This document shows, one piece after another, positions 7,338 to 15,000 of a stretch of 22,543 nt of DNA. This DNA comes from a virus. Every line of letters starts with the position of its first letter. Position 1 is the first letter of the stretch. The stretch is from positions 1 to 22,543 of IMG/VR virus record IMGVR_UViG_3300006793_000311; one strand, given 5' to 3'. The notes under the pieces are model-generated. The model was not told the origin of the DNA, made no database searches, and saw only the letters and a program-made list of their open reading frames with translations. The translations under genes and the position numbers were made by a program.

Positions 7338-7603
7338 TGGCTAAATGGAATCTAGAAAAACAGAGAGAAAACCAAGGGTTTGATCCTGTTAATAAACCAG
7401 CGCACTACAATCAAGAAGGTATTGAGTGCATAGACTATATTCAACAGGTAGTAGGCCTGGATGGTTTCATCGCATATTGTCATGGTAACATGATTAAGTA
7501 TCAACACAGATATCGCTACAAAGGTAATGGTGTAGAGGATATGAAGAAAGCAGCATGGTACTTATCTAGAATGAACAAGGCTCTTGCGGAGAAGCACAAA
7601 TGA
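7337..7603 (+). CDS. DUF3310 family protein (88 aa)
   Basis: The sequence has the DUF3310 signature: NKPAHYNQEGIECIDYIQ near residues 19-36, then HGNMIKYQHRYRYKG and EDMKKAAWYLSRM. This family is common in tailed phages and is sometimes labelled nucleotide kinase-like, though I know of no firm activity. In the usual form the second motif reads like GNAIKYLWR; here it is GNMIKYQHR. The start shares a base with the preceding stop (TAATG) and the stop overlaps the next ATG (ATGA). It sits beside MazG and RNR, which fits a link with nucleotide metabolism, but that is inference. Confidence 0.87.
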   Translation: MAKWNLEKQRENQGFDPVNKPAHYNQEGIECIDYIQQVVGLDGFIAYCHGNMIKYQHRYRYKGNGVEDMKKAAWYLSRMNKALAEKHK

Positions 7604-7782
7604 GTGACAAGAATTTTGACGTAACAATGCAGGTTACAGTCAGTAAAGATAACAACATCCTATCATCGCATGAAGAGTCGCATTCGGATGATGTAAAAGA
7701 TTTAGTGTCAGATACGTTCTATGACGTAGATGATGTTGAAGTAAGCAATGTAATAGTAAAAGAGAGAGAGTTAAATGAATAG
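7600..7782 (+). CDS. Small acidic hypothetical protein (60 aa)
   Basis: This 60-aa acidic protein appears to alternate strand, helix and strand (VTMQVTVSKDN, then DVKDLVSDTFYDV, then VEVSNVIVKERE), possibly a small alpha-beta fold. No family is recognised. Support comes from the ATGA overlap with DUF3310 and the 8-base overlap with mazG, which leave no room for another arrangement. Confidence 0.7.
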   Translation: MSDKNFDVTMQVTVSKDNNILSSHEESHSDDVKDLVSDTFYDVDDVEVSNVIVKERELNE

Positions 7783-8089
7783 TTTAAGAGAGTATCAAAT
7801 TAAGGCGGTGGGATTCGCTATATATCCTGCAACACATAAGGTTCTATACCCAACGTTGGGCTTGTGTGGCGAAGCAGGAGAGATAGCTGAGAAGGTTAAG
7901 AAGCAGGTACGAGATAATAATTTTAACAGGCATGAAGTAGCCAAAGAACTAGGAGATGTACTCTGGTATCTGGCAAATCTGTCTAACGATATTGGCTATA
8001 ATCTAGACGAGATAGCTAACATAAACATTGAGAAGCTTACATCACGTAAGGAGAGAAACAAGATACAGGGATCAGGAGACAACAGATGA
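7775..8089 (+). CDS. MazG-like nucleotide pyrophosphohydrolase
   Basis: This 104-aa all-helical protein would hydrolyse nucleoside triphosphates to monophosphates and pyrophosphate. The metal-binding motif of the MazG/dUTPase superfamily is complete: E33-x2-E36 in GEAGEIAEKVKK, and E58-x2-D61 in ELGDVLWYLANL. Its length fits the short single-domain phage MazG type. In marine phages MazG has been proposed to lower ppGpp or to clean up nucleotide pools, but the substrate is unsettled. It is directly coupled to the RNR gene (ATGA overlap at 8086-8089), in line with a role in nucleotide supply. Confidence 0.9.
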   Translation: MNSLREYQIKAVGFAIYPATHKVLYPTLGLCGEAGEIAEKVKKQVRDNNFNRHEVAKELGDVLWYLANLSNDIGYNLDEIANINIEKLTSRKERNKIQGSGDNR

Positions 8090-9981
8090 ACAACCACTTA
8101 CCAACAGACTATCAATCATTCATACACAAATCACGTTATGCTAAGTACTACGAGGGTGATGGACGTGAATCGTGGGAAGATACTATTGTGAGATACTCTG
8201 CTAATGTAATAAGAAACTTGGCTGATCCTGAAACTAAGTTTAAACTGGAGCAAGCTATCTTAGGCTTAGAAGTTATGCCTAGTATGAGATCACTCATGAC
8301 TGCAGGTAAGGCAGCAGACAGAGACAATACCTGTATGTATAATTGTAGTTACTTAGCTGTTGATGATGTTAAAGCATTTGATGAAGCTATGTTTATTCTA
8401 CTGTGTGGTACTGGTGTAGGTTTCTCTGTAGAGCGTCAATCTATATCTAAGCTACCTGAAGTGCCATTTCTCTGGAACAGTGAGACAAACATTGTTGTAA
8501 AGGATAGCAAAGAAGGTTGGGCTAAAGCGTTACGTCAAATGATTGCATTACTATACAGTGGTGAGATCCCTACGTGGGACGTTTCTAAGGTTAGACCTGC
8601 AGGTGCGCCACTTAAAACGTTTGGTGGTAGAGCGTCAGGACCTGCTCCGCTTGTAGATCTATTTAACTTTGTAATTAAGACATTCAAGGATGCACAAAAC
8701 CGTAAGCTATCCTCACTAGAATGCCATGACATCATGTGTAAGATAGGAGAAGTAGTTGTGGTAGGCGGCGTGAGACGCTCAGCGATGATCTCATTGTCAA
8801 ATCTATCAGACGACAGAATGCGTCACGCTAAGTCTGGCTCATGGTGGGAGAATGATCCACAAAGAGCATTAGCTAACAACTCTGTGTCATACACTGAGAA
8901 GCCTGACAGTTTATCTTTTATGCGTGAGTGGATGGCGTTAGTTGAGTCTGGCTCAGGAGAGCGTGGTATCTTCAACAGACAAGCATCTAAGGTACAAGCA
9001 GCAAAGAATGGAAGACGTGTTTCTGACTATGAGTTCGGAACTAACCCATGCAGCGAAATAATTTTGAGGCCGTCACAGTTTTGTAATTTAACAGAGGTAG
9101 TTGTACGTGCAACAGACACACTGGACACCCTATCTGAGAAGGTAAGGCTTGCAACTATACTTGGTACTATTCAGTCTAGTTTCACTAAGTTTCCGTACTT
9201 ACGTAAGATCTGGACTAAGAATACCGAAGAAGAAAGACTACTTGGTGTGTCGTTAACAGGCATTATGGACAACCCCTTAATGACCCTCAAAAACAAAGGA
9301 TTGGAGAAGACTCTTGACCACCTTAAACAAATCGCCGTTACTACTAACGCTACTTGGGCTGAACGCCTTGATATCCCTGTCAGTGCTGCTATCTGCTGTG
9401 TTAAACCAAGCGGTACTGTCAGCCAACTGGTTGACTCTAGCAGTGGGATTCATGCTCGTCACTCAGCCTATTATATTAGGACTGTTCGTGGAGACAACAA
9501 AGACCCGTTGACAAAGTTCATGATTGATCAGGGTATACCCAATGAGCCAGACGTAATGAAGCCAGATGCTACTACAGTGTTTAGCTTTCCTATGAAAGCC
9601 CCAGAGGGTGCAACAGTTACTGCTGACATGACTGCCATAGAACAACTAGAGATGTGGTTAGCTTATCAGCGTCACTGGTGTGAGCATAAGCCCAGCGTTA
9701 CAATCAACGTAAAGAATGATGAATGGTTTGAAGTAGGAGCATTTGTGTACAAACACTTTGATGAAATGTCTGGTGTATCATTCCTACCGTTTAATGAGCA
9801 TACGTATCAACAAGCACCATACCAAGAGTGTGATGAATCAACATATCATAAGATGGTAGGAACTATGCCAACTAATATTGATTGGTCATTACTCTCTGAG
9901 TACGAGAGCGAAGACAATACATCAGGTAGTCAGACACTAGCTTGCTCTGGAGACGCATGTGAAATTGTAGACTTAACATAA
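8086..9981 (+). CDS. Class II (B12-dependent) ribonucleotide reductase
   Basis: This 631-aa enzyme would reduce ribonucleotides to deoxyribonucleotides for phage DNA synthesis. The catalytic set matches monomeric class II RTPR: NPCSE at 320-324 (N320, thiyl C322, E324) and C333 in FCNLTEV, with the same spacing as N406, C408, E410 and C419 in the Lactobacillus enzyme; C87 (NCSY) is the likely partner cysteine. The C-terminus ends with C620-x4-C625, the swinging redox pair spaced as in RTPR. It is shorter than the roughly 739-aa Lactobacillus protein. No beta-subunit or activase gene is nearby, which supports the B12 class. Glutaredoxin two genes downstream is the probable electron donor. Activity would depend on host cobalamin. 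Confidence 0.92.
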   Translation: MNNHLPTDYQSFIHKSRYAKYYEGDGRESWEDTIVRYSANVIRNLADPETKFKLEQAILGLEVMPSMRSLMTAGKAADRDNTCMYNCSYLAVDDVKAFDEAMFILLCGTGVGFSVERQSISKLPEVPFLWNSETNIVVKDSKEGWAKALRQMIALLYSGEIPTWDVSKVRPAGAPLKTFGGRASGPAPLVDLFNFVIKTFKDAQNRKLSSLECHDIMCKIGEVVVVGGVRRSAMISLSNLSDDRMRHAKSGSWWENDPQRALANNSVSYTEKPDSLSFMREWMALVESGSGERGIFNRQASKVQAAKNGRRVSDYEFGTNPCSEIILRPSQFCNLTEVVVRATDTLDTLSEKVRLATILGTIQSSFTKFPYLRKIWTKNTEEERLLGVSLTGIMDNPLMTLKNKGLEKTLDHLKQIAVTTNATWAERLDIPVSAAICCVKPSGTVSQLVDSSSGIHARHSAYYIRTVRGDNKDPLTKFMIDQGIPNEPDVMKPDATTVFSFPMKAPEGATVTADMTAIEQLEMWLAYQRHWCEHKPSVTINVKNDEWFEVGAFVYKHFDEMSGVSFLPFNEHTYQQAPYQECDESTYHKMVGTMPTNIDWSLLSEYESEDNTSGSQTLACSGDACEIVDLT

Positions 9982-9996
9982 AGAAAGGCTTCAGCA

Positions 9997-10404
9997 ATGG
10001 ATGTATTATTAGGAATTGCACTTACAATGCACTTAGAAAACAGAGATCCAGACCCATGTGTTTTTTGTGAAGTAGTACCTTTTAGCAATTATTCTGAAAG
10101 TGATTATAATAACATTCACCCTCATATAAGATTACAGGAAGGGATTATCATTGCTGGAGCATATTTAAATAATGAAGGAACTATAAGTCCATATGTAGGT
10201 AATAGATTTTCTAATCAAAAAGCTTACTTTGAGTATGGCCTTGTATCAGGTTATAAGATAAATGAGAATGTAATACCTTTCTATAGAATAGGCTTTAACA
10301 TAACTGAAACAAACTCTATATTCTTTGCGCCTTCAATGTATAAAAACCACAAGTACGGTGAGATAAAGACAGGCACTGTAATTGGATTAGAGTTAATGTA
10401 TTAA
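9997..10404 (+). CDS. AT-rich hypothetical protein, possible small outer-membrane beta-barrel
   Basis: This 135-aa protein is not matched to a known family. It shows several alternating strands with glycine and aromatic residues (GIIIAGAYLNNEGTISPYVG, FEYGLVSGYKINENVIPFYR, TGTVIGLELMY) and ends in tyrosine, as many outer-membrane barrels end in an aromatic residue. The N-terminus (MDVLLGIALTMHLEN) is only weakly hydrophobic and is not a clear signal peptide. A CxxC occurs at DPCVFCE. GC content, counted by hand over 10021-10380, is about 32 percent against about 42 percent at the end of the RNR gene, so it may be a later addition. AAAGAAAGG lies upstream of the ATG. Confidence 0.7.
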   Translation: MDVLLGIALTMHLENRDPDPCVFCEVVPFSNYSESDYNNIHPHIRLQEGIIIAGAYLNNEGTISPYVGNRFSNQKAYFEYGLVSGYKINENVIPFYRIGFNITETNSIFFAPSMYKNHKYGEIKTGTVIGLELMY

Positions 10405-10414
10405 GGAAATAAAC

Positions 10415-10660
10415 ATGTATACTATCATAACTAGAGATAACTGTAGCTTCTGTGACATGGCTAAGATGATGCTAAGAGAATCTAACATAGCCTACACAGA
10501 GTATAACGTAGAATCAGGTAGCTCTCAGTGGGTATTAACACTCATAAGACAGGCAAATCACACAACAGTACCACAGATTTTTGCTTCTGATGGTAGCTAC
10601 ATTGGCGGTTATGCAGAGCTAAAGAAATTTCTTGGTACTTTTGCTGAGGGTGTTTTATAG
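10415..10660 (+). CDS. Glutaredoxin
   Basis: This 81-aa protein has the complete glutaredoxin fold: the dithiol site C10-S-F-C13, the cis-proline motif T51-V52-P53 followed by QIF, and the glutathione-binding GGYAEL (64-69). It would reduce disulphides with glutathione. The nearby class II RNR, which has a C-terminal cysteine pair, is the obvious client. Its length is typical of small phage and bacterial glutaredoxins. AGGAAA lies eight bases before the ATG. It is flanked on both sides by distinctly AT-rich unknown genes while itself looking closer to the rest of the operon. Confidence 0.93.
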   Translation: MYTIITRDNCSFCDMAKMMLRESNIAYTEYNVESGSSQWVLTLIRQANHTTVPQIFASDGSYIGGYAELKKFLGTFAEGVL

Positions 10661-10662
10661 TT

Positions 10663-11085
10663 TTGACTTATAAAATAGACCCTTTTAAAAAGTTATTATC
10701 TAATGTTAAATTAAATGCAAGCAGACCCCCACCTACTAAAAACAATACAGGTGAATATGAACGAATAAATACAAAAGAAGTAGATTTAGATGCTGAATAT
10801 TTAATGCATTTGTTTTATGAAGTACAACAAAGTAAATGTTATTGGTTGGAAGTAGAGCTTAACCCTGAATGGATTTTTACTGCAGGACATCCTTTATCTA
10901 TTAGTGTAGATAGATTAAAGTCAGATTATTTAAAAGGTAGTATTGTTATTTGTAGCAGACTAGCTAATTTAGGAAGACGAGATTTTCCAGAGAAGGCTTT
11001 TAAAAAATCCGTTAAATATTTAAAGAGTCAATGGGGTTGGGATGAATACTTAAATTACCCACCACAGCAAATGGAGCTACTATGA
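10663..11085 (+). CDS. AT-rich hypothetical protein with TTG start (140 aa)
   Basis: No family is recognised. The frame opens at TTG two bases after the glutaredoxin stop; the first in-frame ATG is only at residue 47, so TTG is the most reasonable start, with GAGGG about 12 bases upstream. The N-terminal 35 residues are basic and proline-containing (ASRPPPTKNN). The rest looks globular (CYWLEVELNPEWIFTAGHPL) and ends in a basic helical segment (EKAFKKSVKYLKSQWGWDEY). GC is about 30 percent over 10681-10980 by hand count, against about 45 percent in the phoH gene just downstream. The stop overlaps the phoH ATG (ATGA), so it is within the operon. Confidence 0.7.
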   Translation: MTYKIDPFKKLLSNVKLNASRPPPTKNNTGEYERINTKEVDLDAEYLMHLFYEVQQSKCYWLEVELNPEWIFTAGHPLSISVDRLKSDYLKGSIVICSRLANLGRRDFPEKAFKKSVKYLKSQWGWDEYLNYPPQQMELL

Positions 11086-11795
11086 ATAACAATCTTGAGC
11101 CACTACAGAAGCCCACACGCTCTAGACGAAAGACAACATATAAGGGTGCAGCAGTAAAGACTACATCAGGTATACTTCCAAGAACAGAAAAGCAGAAAGA
11201 CTTAATAGACGCTATAAAAAGAAACCAACAAGTCCTGATACTAGGTCCTGCTGGTACTGGTAAAACTTATGTAACAGCTACTTGTGCTGCAGATTTGTAC
11301 ATCACCAAAGATATAGATAAGATCGTTATAACACGCCCTCACGTAGCTGTAGGTAAAGATATAGGGTTTCTTCCAGGAACACTCGAAGAGAAGGCTCAGC
11401 CGTGGGCGTTGCCCGTCTTAGACGTGCTTATAAAGCATTTAGGTAAGGGTGCTGTAGACACTGCTCTAAAGAGTGGTAATATTGAGGTTGCTACACTAGC
11501 GTTGATGCGTGGACGTAGCTTTGACAATGCGTTTATCATTGTAGATGAAGCACAGAATATTGAGATACCAGAGATTAAGATGTTGTTGACTAGGGTAGGT
11601 GAAGGTAGTACTATTGTGCTTAACGGCGATATCCAACAATCAGATCTAACAAGAATGTCTGGTCTATCTAAGATTATACATCTCTCTAAGAAACATATGT
11701 TGAATGTTCCTGTTGTTGAGTTTGGTATTGAAGACATTGTGCGTAGCGGTATCTGTGCAGAGTGGGTTAAAGTGTTTATGAAAGAAGGCTTATGA
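11082..11795 (+). CDS. phoH: PhoH-like ATPase
   Basis: This 237-aa P-loop protein carries the PhoH pattern. Walker A GPAGTGKT is at 55-62; then come TRPHVAVGKDIGFLPGT and EEKAQPW, typical of the family; Walker B is FIIVDEAQN (D155, E156); and a later NGDIQQSDL (181-189) is the sensor segment. Phage PhoH proteins are widespread in marine phages; RNA helicase or phosphate-stress roles have been suggested, but function is not settled. The first 30 residues are basic and probably unstructured. Its ATG overlaps the preceding stop, and its stop overlaps the next ATG, both as ATGA. Confidence 0.93.
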   Translation: MNNNLEPLQKPTRSRRKTTYKGAAVKTTSGILPRTEKQKDLIDAIKRNQQVLILGPAGTGKTYVTATCAADLYITKDIDKIVITRPHVAVGKDIGFLPGTLEEKAQPWALPVLDVLIKHLGKGAVDTALKSGNIEVATLALMRGRSFDNAFIIVDEAQNIEIPEIKMLLTRVGEGSTIVLNGDIQQSDLTRMSGLSKIIHLSKKHMLNVPVVEFGIEDIVRSGICAEWVKVFMKEGL

Positions 11796-11995
11796 AGTTA
11801 GAAAAAGAAGCTAAAGAATATGTTAACTCTAAGCAGGAACACTTTGAAGAGATATTACTTTACGAGATACATAAGTTAAAAGTCCACATAAGCAAAAGCC
11901 TCTGGGACAGTCCTGAGCTAGTTAAAGCTAAAGATTGTCTCACAGAGGCTTCACTGTGGGCTAAGGAATGCGCTAAGAAGCACGGTATAAAGTAG
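11792..11995 (+). CDS. Small helical protein (67 aa) ending the rightward block
   Basis: The product looks like two helices: residues about 3-36 are charged and amphipathic, and about 43-64 contain KAKDCLTEASLWAKECAKKH. The pattern L-x-E-A-x-x-W-A near the C-terminus resembles the helical hairpin of the Acb2/Tad1 (DUF7681) phage proteins that bind cyclic nucleotides, but many short helical proteins could look like this. The gene is coupled to phoH by ATGA. Its TAG stop directly abuts the stop of the convergent structural gene. An inverted repeat lies inside its second half. Confidence 0.7.
   Translation: MKLEKEAKEYVNSKQEHFEEILLYEIHKLKVHISKSLWDSPELVKAKDCLTEASLWAKECAKKHGIK
11896..11951. repeat. 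9-bp perfect inverted repeat near the convergence point
   Basis: AAGCCTCTG at 11896-11904 is the exact reverse complement of CAGAGGCTT at 11943-11951. Inside it, GACA and TGTC could extend the stem after small bulges. It lies in the last + strand gene, about 45 bases before the two convergent stop codons. No run of T follows on either strand, so it is not a classical intrinsic terminator, but it could slow or protect the ends of either transcript. Confidence 0.45.
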
Positions 11996-12001
11996 TTATA
12001 C
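11985..12001. terminator. Weak AT-rich hairpin spanning the convergent stop codons
   Basis: GTATAA (11985-11990) and TTATAC (11996-12001) are perfect inverted arms around AGTAG. The loop contains the + strand stop, and the right arm begins with the - strand stop. A few T residues follow on the + strand. The stem is short and nearly all A-T, so a terminator function is doubtful; it is listed because nothing else at the junction could separate the two transcripts. Confidence 0.25.
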
Positions 12002-15000
12002 TTTGTAGTTATTCTCTAATGCTTTGATATAGTTAATATATACTCTAAGCTCAGTAAAAGACATATCTTCTACGTCTACTTCTATATTATATTTAGCTTC
12101 AAAGAAACGTTTAGCTTCTCTACGTAATTCTTTTGAACCCATAGATGCTGCTTTCTTGGCTAATGCTATACGTTTATTCTCTGCACCAGCGCCGCCTGTT
12201 CTTACTTTCTTACGTATGCCTGTCTTCACAGTTGAAACCATTTCTCTAAGCATAATACGTTTCTTATCTAGATTAGCTTTCCTAAACTTAGGAGAGTCTA
12301 GTAGTGTTTGAGTACGTCTCTCTAGCATATGTGCAATTAGATTATTTAACATACGGTCATACTCAGGCATCTTGGTTCTTTCAGATGCTTGCCACGGATG
12401 CATTTCAGCCATAGAATATACCTGCTCTGTAGCTGTACGTCCCTGCTTTACGTTAATACCAAATACACGAGCAAATGGGTTAGGGTCATATACATCACCC
12501 TCTCTTGTAGCCACTTTAAGAGTTTCACCTGTTATAGAATCTGTCTTATCAATAAATACTTCTATTATATTATCAAAGTATTTAGTTGAGGCTTGTGTAA
12601 AAGTATCCATACCAGTATCAGCTTGACGTATATCTTTAGCAGTATCATCATCGTTTATATAACCAGCAACCCTATTTACTGCATCAAGAGGTCTAGCAAA
12701 ACCTGCTAATATATTGCCTGTAACTTTACCAAAAGCTTTCATATCAACACCACGCTCACCACCTGAGTTACTAAATGCGTCCATGATATTTAAAAGATCA
12801 TTACTAAACTGTGCATCTTTAGCAAGTTGACCAACAGCTAATTGAGCGCTGGCCTCTTGCAACAGTTCTCTTGGTATAGTTTCACCATTCATTTTCATAT
12901 TCCACATACGTCCAAATGCAAGATATGCAGATAGAGGAAAGGTGTTTTTAGCATCTATAATCGTCCCACCATCACCTTCAAGCTCATAGTAAGCTAGACC
13001 TTTTTCACGTCTATCATCATCAAACTTAGCCATTTGATATAAGAAAGCTGTGCCTACTGTAGCTCTAGCTACTACTTCACCAACATCTGAGTCTATGCCT
13101 AACTCTTTATCTTTCTTAAACATATTAACTACTGCTCTTCTAGTAGGTCCTGCAGCAGATATATAACCTGCAGGTGACCACTTATAAGAGTATGCTAATA
13201 CGTTATTAAAGAATCTACCAAAGGGCAGTATAGTACCTAGACCTGGTGTTCTTGAAACCATCTCTACAATCTTAGCTGATTGGCGTAGTAGTTTAGGTGT
13301 AGCTTCAGTGGTATAGTCTGCAGAAAATACAGATTCCATAGTATTACCCATAGCTTTACCTAATATTGCTTCGTCCAGTAAGGCATCATCACCTTCTTGT
13401 AGAACTTCTTTGAGAGTAACACCATACTTCATACGTACTGCTTTATCCATCTCAGCCATAAACATCTGAGACTTCGTAAAACTATCTTGTATACGAACAC
13501 CTGTAACAGCGTTTGATCCTTTAGTTACGGCTTCTAACCCTTTAAAAATCTTTGAGTCTGGGTTTATATTAAATCTTTCAGCATTAACATCGATACCCCC
13601 TGTCAGAGTTTCAAAAAGAGTTTGTTTTACTTCTACGTTAGAGTCAAGAAACTTCATGTATGTATCGTGTGTAGTAAAAGGATCTAATAGGTTTCGTATC
13701 TTTTGGGCTTGAAGATCTACTAGCATTCCTGCTTGCTTAAACGTTTCTTTACCACCTAAACTATTACCCCTCGTCATTTGACCTAAACCCTTAAGACTTA
13801 GCGCACCTGCATTTAAAACATCAGCAAGAGATTGGCCTACGTAAAACTGAGTAAACCCTGCAACGTTTAGAGCTGTTGTAGCAGGAGAGGATACCAATAA
13901 ACGTTTCCATATAGACTGTGCGTAGCCTAGTTTATCTGTACGCATAGCTTTTTGTTCTGCTTCAATAGCTTCTTTAGATGCAGGAGTTGTTAACCTATTG
14001 ATCATAGTATCATTAACAGATAGAAGAGCAGCACTTTTTAGTTTACCAAACTGACCTAAACCACTCACAACACCCAAAATAGTACCTGCTTCACTAATAG
14101 ACTTAGCAAATATATCAGACAGTGCTGTAGAATCCATAGCAAGATCACCTAAATGAAACCCTGCATCAGCTTCAATTCTTTTATTTAACCTCATTAGATC
14201 ATCTTCTGGTATCATAACTATAGCATTAGTAATAGCATCTGATACTGTCCTACCTCTCATGTCTATAGAAGAGTCTTTAAGCATCTGTATGATGCCACTT
14301 TTTCTATCTCCACCAAATAGTAAGTCTTTAAATAACTCAGAAGGCATAGCAGTTTTAGTCATGCCAGAACCACGATTAACTTTAGCTTCCCAAGAGTCTA
14401 TACTTTTCTCAATAGTAGATACTAACTTCTTAGTTTCTCCTTTAGATATACTTGGTGTGTTTTTACGCAGTACTTCCTGCTTAGTTCTATCTAAGGGTGA
14501 TATTGCTTGGTCTAAGCCTGATATACCTTTTAGCTTACCTGCTGCTATTTGTGCAGCACCACCAACACCACCTAATAAAGCACTAAAACTTGTTTGCATC
14601 TTAGATATCTTATCTTGTATACCAACTTCTATCATAACATTTTGTGCTTGTACGTCCTGTAGTACAGCAAATGCAGAATCTAATGCTACTGTTTTCTTTA
14701 CTGCAGAGAGAGAAGCTTTCTTAAATAGATCTTGTTGTGTCTCTTTCATCGCTGTTCTAGCAAAAGATCTACGCCCTTCAGTAAAAGCATCCTGAGCTAC
14801 TTTTTCAAACACTTTAGCTGTGGCCTTACTTGAAGCACCTGCTTGTGTGAACCTTTGTGCAGCAGTTATAGCCACATCATTAGCAAACTTTTTAGCTGAC
14901 TCCTTAGTTGCTGTACTCTTAAGTGCCTCCTTACCTGCTTTTCTTACTGCTGCTTTTACAGCTTTTTTACCTGTTATAGATACACCTGCTGCACCTAATC

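Noticed and set aside
10663-10691. TTGACT followed at 17 bp by TAAAAA at the start of the 140-aa gene
   Set aside because: The TTG is better explained as the start codon, and the -10 element is poor.
11396-11737. 113-codon open frame on the - strand across phoH
   Set aside because: It is fully inside the well-supported phoH gene in the opposite strand, with cysteine- and serine-rich nonsense-like sequence.
14259-14795. 178-codon open frame on the + strand inside the 1161-aa gene
   Set aside because: It lies opposite a continuous, compositionally normal - strand gene, lacks a plausible ribosome site and shows no domain; it is a shadow frame.
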